Shown in pieces: positions 25,026 to 32,763 of a stretch of 64,000 nt of DNA. This DNA is from Stenotrophomonas maltophilia. GTDB lineage: Bacteria > Pseudomonadota > Gammaproteobacteria > Xanthomonadales > Xanthomonadaceae. The notes beneath the pieces were generated by a model. It had not been told where the DNA came from. It did not search any database and saw nothing but the letters and a program-made list of their open reading frames with translations. The DNA lies in the NCBI GenBank assembly GCA_900113425.1, contig FOZF01000004.1:62001-126000 (forward strand), in the 5' to 3' direction. The position numbers and the translations under genes are program-made. Position 1 is the stretch's first letter. The number at the start of each line of letters is the position of its first letter.

Positions 25026-25700
25026 ATGATGACCGAGCTCCAACGCCCCACCCTGTCCCTGCCCGCCGACGGCAAGCGCCTGCTGCTGCATTCGTGCTGT
25101 GCGCCCTGCTCCGGCGAAGTGATGGAGGCGATCACCGCCTCCGGGATCGACTACGCAATCTTCTTCTACAACCCCAACATCCATCCGGTGAAGGAATACG
25201 AGCTCCGCAAGCAGGAGAACATCCGCTTCGCCGAGCAGCATGGCGTCCCCTTCATCGACTGCGACTACGACACCGACAACTGGTTCAGCCGCGCGCGCGG
25301 CATGGAGAACGAACCCGAGCGCGGCATCCGCTGCACGATGTGCTTTGACATGCGCTTCGAGCGGACGGCGCTGTACGCGCATGAGCACGGCTACGACACC
25401 ATCAGCTCGTCGCTGGGCATCTCGCGCTGGAAGAACATGGCGCAGATCAATGACTGCGGCATCCGCGCCGCGGCGCGCTACGAGGGCCTGCAGTACTGGG
25501 ATTACAACTGGCGCAAGGGCGGTGGTGCCAGCCGGATGATCGAGATCAGCAAGCGCGAGCAGTTCTACCAGCAGGAGTACTGTGGCTGCGTGTACTCGCT
25601 GCGCGATGCCAACCGGCACCGCCGGGAGACCGGCCGCGAGCGGATCCGGATCGGGCTGCTGTATTACGGCCAGGACAACGAAACGCCGCAGGGCGATTGA
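25026..25700 (+). CDS. queH: Epoxyqueuosine reductase QueH
   Basis: A protein of 224 aa; tandem ATGs at 25026 and 25029 and a GTG at 25014 are possible starts. The cysteine motifs of the QueH (DUF208) family are all present: [12 protein letters not shown] near the N-terminus, [14 protein letters not shown] mid-protein and [11 protein letters not shown] near the C-terminus, which hold an iron-sulfur cluster and a second metal. It reduces epoxyqueuosine to queuosine in the wobble position of four tRNAs, replacing QueG in organisms that lack it. It follows metE by 60 nt. Confidence 0.92.
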   Translation: MMTELQRPTLSLPADGKRLLLHSCCAPCSGEVMEAITASGIDYAIFFYNPNIHPVKEYELRKQENIRFAEQHGVPFIDCDYDTDNWFSRARGMENEPERGIRCTMCFDMRFERTALYAHEHGYDTISSSLGISRWKNMAQINDCGIRAAARYEGLQYWDYNWRKGGGASRMIEISKREQFYQQEYCGCVYSLRDANRHRRETGRERIRIGLLYYGQDNETPQGD

Positions 25701-25755
25701 CGTGTGGCGAGGGGGCGGCCACGCTGGTCGCCTCTTCCGCCGTGCTGGAACGTCC

Positions 25756-26382
25756 ATGCCCACCCTGCCTGCCACTGTCGCCCTGCTGGTGATCGACCTA
25801 CAGCCGGACTTCATGCCCGGTGGCGCGCTGGCCTGCGACCGTGGCGATGCGCTGGTCGCGCCGATCGCGCAGCTGCTGGCGCAGCGCCGCTACCGCACCG
25901 TGGTGGCCACCCAGGACTGGCATCCCGCGGACCATGCTTCGTTCGCCAGCCAGCACCCCGGCCATCGTCCGTTCGAGACGATCCTGCTGCATGCGCAACC
26001 GCAGACGCTGTGGCCGGACCACTGCGTGCAGGGCAGCGCCGGTGCCGCCCTGCATCCGCAGGTGGACTGGAACAGGGCCGACCTGATCCTGCGCAAGGGC
26101 ACCCGCCAGCAGGTGGATTCCTACAGCGCCTTCCGCGAGAACCACGGCCCCGATGGCGGGCGCCCCGCCACCGGCCTGGCCGGCTGGCTGCACGAGCGCG
26201 GCATCGACGAGGTGCACGTCTGCGGCCTGGCCCGCGACTACTGCGTGCTGTGGAGCGCGCAGGACGCAGCCGCGTCCGGCTTCAGGGTGAAATTCCTCTG
26301 GGACCTGACCCGGCCGGTAACCGAGGCCAACGACGGGATGGTGCGTGAAGCACTGGGCACAGCGGGGATCGGGATCCTCTGA
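25756..26382 (+). CDS. pncA: Nicotinamidase / pyrazinamidase
   Basis: A protein of 208 aa. The isochorismatase-like fold shows the catalytic Asp in VIDLQPDFMPGG, metal ligands in TQDWHPADHASF, the LWPDHCVQGSAGAALHP segment, the lysine in LILRKGT and the nucleophilic cysteine in VCGLARDYCVLWSA. It hydrolyses nicotinamide to nicotinate for NAD salvage. The ATG at 25756 is preferred; upstream frame from 25582 is out-of-frame shadow of queH. It is convergent with purU. Confidence 0.93.
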   Translation: MPTLPATVALLVIDLQPDFMPGGALACDRGDALVAPIAQLLAQRRYRTVVATQDWHPADHASFASQHPGHRPFETILLHAQPQTLWPDHCVQGSAGAALHPQVDWNRADLILRKGTRQQVDSYSAFRENHGPDGGRPATGLAGWLHERGIDEVHVCGLARDYCVLWSAQDAAASGFRVKFLWDLTRPVTEANDGMVREALGTAGIGIL

Positions 26383-26404
26383 CGCACCTCCCGCCGGGCA
26401 GGTA

Positions 26405-27256
26405 TCAGCGGAACACCACCGTGCGGTGCCCGTTGAGCAGGATGCGGTGCTCCACATGGCGGCGCACGGCACGCGCCAGCACCTGCGATTCGGTATCGCT
26501 GCCCAGGCGTACCAGGTCGCGCGGCGTCATCGCATGATCGACGCGGGCCACGTCCTGTTCGATGATCGGACCTTCGTCCAGATCCTCGGTGACATAGTGC
26601 GCGGTTGCGCCGATGATCTTGACCCCGCGCGCGTGCGCCTGGTGATAGGGCTGCGCGCCCTTGAAGCTGGGCAGGAAGCTGTGATGGATGTTGATCGCCC
26701 GGCCGGCCAGCGCGCGGCACAGGGTGGGTGAAAGAATCTGCATGTAGCGCGCCAGCACCACCAGGTCGATACGCTCGTGTTCGACCAGATCGATGATCTG
26801 CTGTTCCTGCACCGCGCGCGTATCCGCGTTCACCGGCAGATGGTGGAACGGCACGCCGTAGGACGCAGCCAGCGGGGCGAAATCGGCATGGTTGGACACC
26901 ACTGCCGCGATATCCACTTTCAGCTGCCCGCTGTGCGCGCGGAACAGCAGGTCATTCAGGCAGTGGCCCTGCTTGCTGACCAGCACCAGCAGGCGCGCAC
27001 GACGCCGACCGTCCTGCAGCTGCCAGTCCATGCCGAACTCGCGGGCCAATGCCGCCATGGACGCATGTACCGTGTCCAGGGGCAGGCCGGCGTCGCGGTC
27101 GAAATGCACGCGCAGGAAGAAGCGGCCGCTTTCCTCGTCGCCGAACTGCTGGGCGTCGAGGATGTTGCAGCCATGATCGAACAACAGGCCCGACACGCGG
27201 TAGACGATGCCGGTGCGGTCGGGGCAGGACAGGGTGAGAATGGAATCGGGTCGCAT
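26405..27256 (-). CDS. purU: Formyltetrahydrofolate deformylase
   Basis: A protein of 283 aa starting MRPDSILTLSCPDRTGIVYR. An N-terminal ACT domain (residues 1-80) is followed by a formyltransferase-like domain with the folate and catalytic motifs VVSNHADFAPLA, NIHHSFLPSFKGAQPYHQA and TEDLDEGPIIEQDV (conserved Asn, His and Asp triad). It hydrolyses 10-formyl-THF to THF and formate, balancing one-carbon pools. It is divergent from the following LysR gene, with about 113 nt between the starts. Confidence 0.93.
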   Translation of the reverse strand: MRPDSILTLSCPDRTGIVYRVSGLLFDHGCNILDAQQFGDEESGRFFLRVHFDRDAGLPLDTVHASMAALAREFGMDWQLQDGRRRARLLVLVSKQGHCLNDLLFRAHSGQLKVDIAAVVSNHADFAPLAASYGVPFHHLPVNADTRAVQEQQIIDLVEHERIDLVVLARYMQILSPTLCRALAGRAINIHHSFLPSFKGAQPYHQAHARGVKIIGATAHYVTEDLDEGPIIEQDVARVDHAMTPRDLVRLGSDTESQVLARAVRRHVEHRILLNGHRTVVFR

Positions 27257-27369
27257 CCTGCAAGTGTAGGGCAGCACCCCGCCCGCGTGATGCATTGTCA
27301 CCGATGCAACGAACCGCTTCGGACAGTTCCAAGTGATCGTGCCGGGCTTTCGTGGCACGCTGGCGGGTC

Positions 27370-28281
27370 ATGAACCTGTTGCAGCTGATCCGCAGCTTCA
27401 CCCGCACCGCAGACACCGGCAGCATTGCCGCTGCGGCCCGCAGCCTTGGCATCAGCGCCACCGCCGTGGGCCAGAACATCCATCGTCTGGAGGCCCACCT
27501 GGGCGTGCGCCTGCTGAACCGCAGCACGCGCCAGCTGGCGCTGAGCGAGGCCGGTGCGCTGTACCTGGCGCAGGTGCGCCACATCGAAGCCGATCTGGCG
27601 CGGGCGCAGGCCCTGGTCACCAGCGGTGACATCGAGCCGGCCGGGCCATTGCGCATCGCCAGCAGTCGCGCGTTCGGCCGCCACGTGCTGGCGCCCCTGC
27701 TGCCTTCACTGCAGCAACGCTATCCGCAGCTGCAGCTGGAACTGCGGCTGTCCGACCGGGCCGTGCAGCATGGTCCGGAGGCGGTCGATGCCAGCATCCG
27801 CATCGGTGCGCAGCTGGAGGACGGTGTCGTGGCGCGGCCGCTGGCACGGATTCCCTTCGTCTTCTGCGCCTCGCCTGCCTACCTGCAGGCCCATGGGTGG
27901 CCACAGGAGCCGTCCGAACTACGCGGCCATCGGGGTGTGCTGCATCGTTTCCCCACCGATGGGCGGCCTCTGCGCTGGGGCCTGCGCAAGGGCGACCAGC
28001 GCGTGGATGCGCCGCTGCCGCCGGGCATGGTCTGCGATGACATCGACGCGCTGGCCGAACTGGCCGCGGCCGGTGCCGGCATCACCCGGCTGGCGGCCTT
28101 CGTGGCCGATCCCTTTCTGCGCGATGGCCGGCTGCACGCGGTGTTCGGCGCGGACAGTGCATGGCGCCCGGAACCGATGGAGGTCTATTTCTGCGTCAGC
28201 GACCGCCGCGACTTCACCGCCAGGATCCGTGCGCTGTTCGATCACCTGCAGGCCGGCCTGCCGCCCGCCTGGCGGGCATGA
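27370..28281 (+). CDS. LysR-family transcriptional regulator
   Basis: A protein of 303 aa. The N-terminal winged helix (residues 1-60) reads MNLLQLIRSFTRTADTGSIAAAARSLGISATAVGQNIHRLE in the family pattern, and the substrate-binding domain follows from about residue 90. The gene ends 3 nt before the end of the convergent flavin oxidoreductase gene, which is the most obvious candidate for linked function, though LysR targets are usually divergent. The divergent purU gene is the other candidate. The ligand cannot be read from the sequence. Confidence 0.88.
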   Translation: MNLLQLIRSFTRTADTGSIAAAARSLGISATAVGQNIHRLEAHLGVRLLNRSTRQLALSEAGALYLAQVRHIEADLARAQALVTSGDIEPAGPLRIASSRAFGRHVLAPLLPSLQQRYPQLQLELRLSDRAVQHGPEAVDASIRIGAQLEDGVVARPLARIPFVFCASPAYLQAHGWPQEPSELRGHRGVLHRFPTDGRPLRWGLRKGDQRVDAPLPPGMVCDDIDALAELAAAGAGITRLAAFVADPFLRDGRLHAVFGADSAWRPEPMEVYFCVSDRRDFTARIRALFDHLQAGLPPAWRA

Positions 28282-28284
28282 CCT

Positions 28285-29451
28285 TCAGCGCGGGGTGAAC
28301 ACGCCGCGTGCCTCACGCGGCTCGCAGCGCAGGTACTGCGCAGCCGGCACCACGCTGTCGCCCAGCGCGGCTGCCGCGTGCCAGGGCCAGCGCGGGTCGT
28401 AGAGGATGCCGCGGGCCAGGGCGATGGCATCGGCGTGGCGATGACGCAGGATCGATTCGGCCTGCTCCGGTTCGGTGATCATCCCCACCGCGATGACCGG
28501 CATGCGCACCTTGGCCTTGATCGCGGCCGCGAACGGCACCTGGTAGCCCGGCCCGACGCTGATCTTCTGGCGCTCATCCAGGCCGCCGCTGGAGACGTGC
28601 AGGAAATCGCAGCCACGCGCGTCCAGCACCTGGGACAGTGCTTCGCTCTGCAGCAGATCCCAGCCACCGTCGACCCAGTCGCTGGCGGAGATGCGCACAC
28701 CCACGGCGACCTTGTCCGACACTGCCGCGCGCACGGCATCGAATACCTCCACCAGCAGGCGCAGGCGATTGGGCAGCGAACCCCCATAGCCATCGGTACG
28801 CCGGTTGCTCAGCGGTGACAGGAACTGGTGCAGCAGATAGCCGTGCGCGGCATGCACTTCGATCAGCTCGAAGCCCAGGCGTTCGGCGCGCACCGCGCTG
28901 GCGGCGAAGGCAGCAACGATTCCCGCGATGCCCGCCTCATCCAGTTCCTGCGGCGCGGGATCGGCAGCATGGAACGGCAGCGCTGACGGCGCCACCGTGG
29001 TCCAGCCACGTGCATCATCGGCCGGCAGCTGGCCACCGCCGTCCCAGGGACGATGTACCGAGGCCTTGCGGCCGGCATGGCCCAGCTGGATGCCCAGCGG
29101 CATCGGCGACCAGCGCCGCACGCTGGCCAGCACGTGTGCCAGCGCAGCTTCGGTGCCGTCATCCCACAGGCCGAGGTCGGCCCAGCTGATGCGTCCACGC
29201 GGCTCGACCGCCGTCGCTTCCAGGATCAGCAGGCCGGCACCGGATTGCGCCAGATTGCCCAGATGCATGGCGTGCCAGTCGCTGGCGCGCCCGTCTTCGG
29301 CGGAGTACTGGCACATCGGCGCGATGACGATGCGGTTGGACAGGCTCAGGGGGCCGAAGGTGATCGGCGAGAACAGCTGGCTCACGAGGGATGCAGGGAC
29401 GGGCAGAGGGGGGTGCGTATTGCACCGCTGCAGGGGCGGCGAATCAACCAT
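28285..29451 (-). CDS. NADH:flavin oxidoreductase, old yellow enzyme (YqjM/thermophilic-like class)
   Basis: A protein of 388 aa. After a short extension the barrel starts LFSPITFGPLSLSNRIVIAPMCQYSAEDG, split here, with the redox-tuning cysteine in APMCQYSA as in YqjM. The substrate-binding HAAHGYLLHQFLSP carries the conserved histidines, and SNRRTDGYGGSLPNRLRL is the family phosphate/FMN segment. It reduces activated alkenes with NAD(P)H; the physiological substrate is unknown. The ATG at 29451 is taken, but the usual family start would be near VSQLFSPITFG, about 24 residues later. Confidence 0.9.
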   Translation of the reverse strand: MVDSPPLQRCNTHPPLPVPASLVSQLFSPITFGPLSLSNRIVIAPMCQYSAEDGRASDWHAMHLGNLAQSGAGLLILEATAVEPRGRISWADLGLWDDGTEAALAHVLASVRRWSPMPLGIQLGHAGRKASVHRPWDGGGQLPADDARGWTTVAPSALPFHAADPAPQELDEAGIAGIVAAFAASAVRAERLGFELIEVHAAHGYLLHQFLSPLSNRRTDGYGGSLPNRLRLLVEVFDAVRAAVSDKVAVGVRISASDWVDGGWDLLQSEALSQVLDARGCDFLHVSSGGLDERQKISVGPGYQVPFAAAIKAKVRMPVIAVGMITEPEQAESILRHRHADAIALARGILYDPRWPWHAAAALGDSVVPAAQYLRCEPREARGVFTPR

Positions 29452-29488
29452 GTGGATGGATCGCTGTTTCGCGGTGGCGCTGCATGCT

Positions 29489-29511
29489 CGCCGGGCATGG
29501 CCCGGCGCTAC
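29489..29511 (-). repeat. SMAG-type REP palindrome forming the cobB stop codon
   Basis: GTAGCGCCGGGC-headed palindrome on the minus strand. Its GTAG contains the TAG stop codon of the sirtuin gene (29508-29510), so the element overlaps the coding end by three bases. Confidence 0.85.
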
Positions 29512-30314
29512 CCGATGACGGACCCGGCCAGCGCTTCAGCGCAATCGCGCTCGTCCTTGAACTGGAACAGGTCGTCGGCACGGGTGCGGCCACGGTTCAC
29601 GGCAGCCACCGGCAGTCCGGCCTTTGCTGCGGCCTGCACGAAACGGAAGCCGGAATAGACCATCAGCGAGGACCCCACCACCAGCACGGCATCGGCCTGC
29701 TGCAGGTGCTCATGCACTGCCGCCACGCGTTCACGCGGCACGTTCTCGCCGAAGAACACTACGTCCGGCTTCAGCAGGCCGCCACAGGATGGACAGTCGG
29801 GCACCACGAAGGAGGAAAAATCGGTCTCCAGATCGGCGTCGCCGTCGGGGGCGATGCCGGCCTCGAGCGTGTCCCAGCCGGGATTGGCGTCCAGCAGGCG
29901 CTGCTGGAACGCCTGGCGACCGCTGCGGCGCTCGCAGCCCATGCAGCGCACCAGGTCCAGCCGCCCGTGCAGGTCGATCACGTTCTGGCTGCCGGCGCGC
30001 TGGTGCAGGCCATCCACGTTCTGGGTCAGCAGCACCTGCACCTTGCCTTGCTTCTCCAGCGCGGCCAGCGCCTGGTGGGTGCCGTTGGGCTGGGCCAGGC
30101 CGAATCGCGGCCAGCCCAGCAGGCTGCGTGCCCAGTAGCGCTGGCGGGTGGTGGCCTCGCCCATGAATGCCTGGTAGGTGACCGGCGGCGTGCGTTTCCA
30201 CTGGCCATCGGTATCCCGGTAATCGGGGATTCCCGAGGCCGTGCTGCAGCCGGCGCCGGTCAGCACGAACAGGCGCTGGGCGCGGTCGATGAAGTCGGTC
30301 AGCGGCGGGGTCAT
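29508..30314 (-). CDS. cobB: NAD-dependent protein deacylase, sirtuin family
   Basis: A protein of 268 aa from the ATG at 30314. The Rossmann motifs are FVLTGAGCSTASGIPDYRD, LLTQNVDGLHQRAG and the catalytic His in VIDLHGRLD. The zinc module has RCMGCERRSG and PDCPSCGG, and SSLMVYSG and AAVNRGRTRAD close the NAD site. The GAGCST variant with PDYRD fits class II (SIRT4-like) sirtuins. It removes acyl groups from lysines with NAD. The stop codon lies inside a SMAG repeat. Confidence 0.92.
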   Translation of the reverse strand: MTPPLTDFIDRAQRLFVLTGAGCSTASGIPDYRDTDGQWKRTPPVTYQAFMGEATTRQRYWARSLLGWPRFGLAQPNGTHQALAALEKQGKVQVLLTQNVDGLHQRAGSQNVIDLHGRLDLVRCMGCERRSGRQAFQQRLLDANPGWDTLEAGIAPDGDADLETDFSSFVVPDCPSCGGLLKPDVVFFGENVPRERVAAVHEHLQQADAVLVVGSSLMVYSGFRFVQAAAKAGLPVAAVNRGRTRADDLFQFKDERDCAEALAGSVIG

Positions 30315-30357
30315 GCCGACCAGATGGGGGCACCACGGCGCCCCCACAAGCGCCGGC

Positions 30358-30759
30358 TCAGGGCGCCGGCAGCGGCGGTACCGCGATCGGCTGGCCCGCC
30401 TCGTCCAGCGCGATCATCACGAAGTGGCCGCGCGTGCAGAGCCTGCGCTCGCCGCTGTGCAGGTCTTCGGCAATCAGTTCCACCTCGACCTTCATCGAGC
30501 TGCGGCCGACCTCGACGATGCGGCCGATCGTTTCCACCATCTGGCCGATGCGGATCGGCAACTTGAAGTCGACCTGGTCGCTGCGCGCGGTGACCACGGT
30601 GCGGCGCGAGTAGCGGGCGGCGGCAAGGAAGGCGGCCTTGTCCATCCATGCCAGCGCCTGGCCACCAAACAGCGTGCCCATATGGTTGGTATGGTTGGGA
30701 AAGACGATTTCGGCCATGCGCACTTCGATCGGTGGCACGGTTTCGGGGATCGGGGTCAT
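30358..30759 (-). CDS. Acyl-CoA thioesterase, YciA-like hotdog fold
   Basis: A protein of 133 aa. The hotdog-fold signature VFPNHTNHMGTLFGGQALAWMDKAAFLAA includes the helix with the conserved Asn-His and Gly-Gly-Gln, followed by VTARSDQVDFKLPIRIGQMVE. Family members hydrolyse acyl-CoA thioesters, with YciA acting on broad chain lengths. It is divergent from the LysE-family gene and ends 43 nt before the sirtuin start, so a common transcript with cobB is possible. Confidence 0.88.
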   Translation of the reverse strand: MTPIPETVPPIEVRMAEIVFPNHTNHMGTLFGGQALAWMDKAAFLAAARYSRRTVVTARSDQVDFKLPIRIGQMVETIGRIVEVGRSSMKVEVELIAEDLHSGERRLCTRGHFVMIALDEAGQPIAVPPLPAP

Positions 30760-30850
30760 GGGCAGGGCTTCGGTGTGGGGTGCGGCAATGTTAAGCCAGG
30801 CCCCGTACAGGCGGCGCTACACTGCGCCACGCCCACTGCCAGGACTGCCC

Positions 30851-31486
30851 ATGCCCGCGACCTCCGATCTGCTGGCCTTCGCCTTCATCTCGCTGGGCAT
30901 GGTGCTTACGCCCGGGCCGAACATGATCTACCTGGTCTCGCGCTCGATCTGCCAGGGCCGCCGCGCCGGCCTGGTCTCGCTGGGCGGGGTGGTGCTGGGT
31001 TTCGTGTTCTACATGCTGTGCGCGGCGCTGGGCATCACCGCCCTGCTGATGACGGTGCCGTTCGCCTACGACGCGCTGCGCATCGGGGGGGCGTTGTACC
31101 TGCTGTACCTGGCCTGGCAGGCGCTCAAACCCGGTGGCCGCTCGCCGTTCGCGGTGCGCGACCTGCCGCAGGACAGCCCGCGCAGATTGTTTGCGATGGG
31201 CTTTCTGACCAATCTGCTGAACCCTAAGATCGCGGTGATGTACCTGTCCCTGCTGCCGCAGTTCCTGCATCCGGACGGGCACGGCAGCGTGCTGATGCAG
31301 TCGCTGGTTCTGGGTGCTACCCAGATCGTGGTGAGCCTGAGCGTGAACGCGGTGATCGTGGTGCTGGCCGGCAGCATCGCGGCATTTCTCGCCGCGCGCC
31401 CCACCTGGCAGGCGGCACAGCGCTGGCTGATGGGCACGGTCCTGGCCGGGCTGGCGGTGCGCATGGCGGCGGAAGGGCGGCGGTAA
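30851..31486 (+). CDS. LysE-family translocator (RhtB-like amino acid exporter)
   Basis: A protein of 211 aa with about six membrane segments, spaced at residues 5-25, 38-62, 68-88, 112-135, 148-172 and 188-206. The family motif VLTPGPNMIYLVSRSICQGRRAGLVSLGG is present near the N-terminus and FLTNLLNPKIAVMYLSLLPQF mid-protein. It should export an amino acid or derivative; substrate unknown. It is followed immediately by two facing SMAG repeats and the nrdB terminator. Confidence 0.88.
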   Translation: MPATSDLLAFAFISLGMVLTPGPNMIYLVSRSICQGRRAGLVSLGGVVLGFVFYMLCAALGITALLMTVPFAYDALRIGGALYLLYLAWQALKPGGRSPFAVRDLPQDSPRRLFAMGFLTNLLNPKIAVMYLSLLPQFLHPDGHGSVLMQSLVLGATQIVVSLSVNAVIVVLAGSIAAFLAARPTWQAAQRWLMGTVLAGLAVRMAAEGRR

Positions 31487-31494
31487 TACGCCGG

Positions 31495-31584
31495 GTAGCG
31501 CCGGGCCATGCCCGGCGAGGGCGCAGCGCGGTCGCCGTTGCGCGCATCCCCGGACGGTACCCGCCGGGCATGGCCCGGCGCCAC
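31495..31584. repeat. Pair of inverted SMAG-type REP palindromes
   Basis: A plus-strand copy at 31495-31517 headed GTAGCGCCGGGC and a minus-strand copy at 31562-31584 headed GTGG instead of GTAG, separated by 44 nt. The facing arrangement is the dimer form of REP elements. Confidence 0.85.
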
Positions 31585-31587
31585 CCA

Positions 31588-31614
31588 CAAAAAACCCCGG
31601 CGTTGGCCGGGGTT
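31588..31614 (-). terminator. Intrinsic terminator of nrdB
   Basis: Stem AACCCCGGC / GCCGGGGTT with a four-base loop. On the minus strand it is followed by a run of T residues, 28 nt after the nrdB stop codon. Confidence 0.85.
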
Positions 31615-31641
31615 CTCGCTGCGACAGGCCTGACCGGAGGG

Positions 31642-32661
31642 TCAGAAGTTCATGTCGAAGGCAACTTCGCCCTGCACGCCGACCTGGTAGGCCGAAACGC
31701 GGCGTTCGAAGAAGTTGGTCAGCTCCTGCACGTCCTGCAGTTCCATGAACGGCAGCGGGTTGCGCACGTTGTACTTCTTTTCCATGCCCAGCTTGGCGAA
31801 GTGCTGGTCGGCGCAGTGCTGCAGGTACTGGCGCATGTCGCGCGTGGAGATGCCCGCCACGCCGCCGGACAGCACGTCCTCGGCGAACTGCACTTCGCAC
31901 TCGATCGCTTCGGCCAGCATGTCGTACACCTGCTGCTTCATCTCCTCATCGAACAGGTCCGGCTCTTCCTCTCGGACCACGCGTACCGACTCGAACGCGA
32001 ACTCCATATGGGCGCTTTCGTCGCGGAACACCCAGTTGGTGCCCGAGGCCAGGCCCGGCAGCAGGCCGCGCGAACGGAAGTAGTACACGTAGGCGAACGC
32101 AGCAAAGAAGAACAGGCCTTCGATGCAGGCGGCGAAGCAGATCTGGTTGAGCAGGAACTGGCGGCGCTGTTCGCGGGTCTCGATACGGGTCAGGTCCTGG
32201 ATCGAGTCGATCCACTTGAAGCAGAAATCGGCCTTCTTCTTGATCGAGTCGATGTTCTCCACCGCCGAGAACGCCTTGGCGCGCTCTTCCGGGTCCGGCA
32301 GGTAGTTGTCGAGCAGGGTCAGGTAGAACTGCACGTGCAGCGCTTCTTCATACAGCTGGCGCGACAGGTACATGCGCGCTTCCGGCGCATTGAGGTGCTG
32401 GTACAGGTTCAGCACCAGGTTGTTGGACACGATCGAATCGCCGGTGGCGAAGAACGCGACCAGGCGATGGATCAGGTGGCGCTCACCCGGCGACATCTTG
32501 CTGTGCAGGTCGGTGATGTCGATCTGGAAATTGATCTCTTCCACCGTCCAGGTGTTCTTGATCGCATTCCGGTACATGTCATAGAACTGCGGGTAGCGCA
32601 TCGGGCGCAACGTCAGTTCAAAACCGGGATCGAGCAGCATCTGCTTGGGCTTGTCGGCCAT
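31642..32661 (-). CDS. nrdB: Ribonucleoside-diphosphate reductase class Ia, beta subunit
   Basis: A protein of 339 aa starting MADKPKQMLLDPGFELTLRP. The diiron ligands are Asp75 (FATGDSIVSNN), Glu106 and His109 (YEEALHVQFY), a glutamate in ACIEGLFFFAAFAY, and Glu/His in DESAHMEFAF. Tyr113, four residues after His109, is the expected radical tyrosine, so this is a tyrosyl-radical rather than a class Ic enzyme. It supplies the radical to NrdA for deoxyribonucleotide synthesis. It lies 102 nt downstream of nrdA, with two SMAG repeats in the gap. Confidence 0.95.
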   Translation of the reverse strand: MADKPKQMLLDPGFELTLRPMRYPQFYDMYRNAIKNTWTVEEINFQIDITDLHSKMSPGERHLIHRLVAFFATGDSIVSNNLVLNLYQHLNAPEARMYLSRQLYEEALHVQFYLTLLDNYLPDPEERAKAFSAVENIDSIKKKADFCFKWIDSIQDLTRIETREQRRQFLLNQICFAACIEGLFFFAAFAYVYYFRSRGLLPGLASGTNWVFRDESAHMEFAFESVRVVREEEPDLFDEEMKQQVYDMLAEAIECEVQFAEDVLSGGVAGISTRDMRQYLQHCADQHFAKLGMEKKYNVRNPLPFMELQDVQELTNFFERRVSAYQVGVQGEVAFDMNF

Positions 32662-32690
32662 GGGTGTTTCCTTGTCTTCTCGGGTCAAAA

Positions 32691-32749
32691 CGCCGGGCAT
32701 GGCCCGGCGCTACCTTGTCATTGCGCAGCCGGGCGGGGCCCGGCTCTAC
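32691..32749 (-). repeat. Two tandem SMAG-type REP palindromes between nrdA and nrdB
   Basis: Copies at 32691-32713 (GTAGCGCCGGGC head on the minus strand) and 32727-32749 (GTAGAGCCGGGC head), same orientation. Their position inside the likely nrdAB transcript could affect relative expression, which is inference. Confidence 0.8.
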
Positions 32750-32763
32750 GGCACAGCGTGCGA

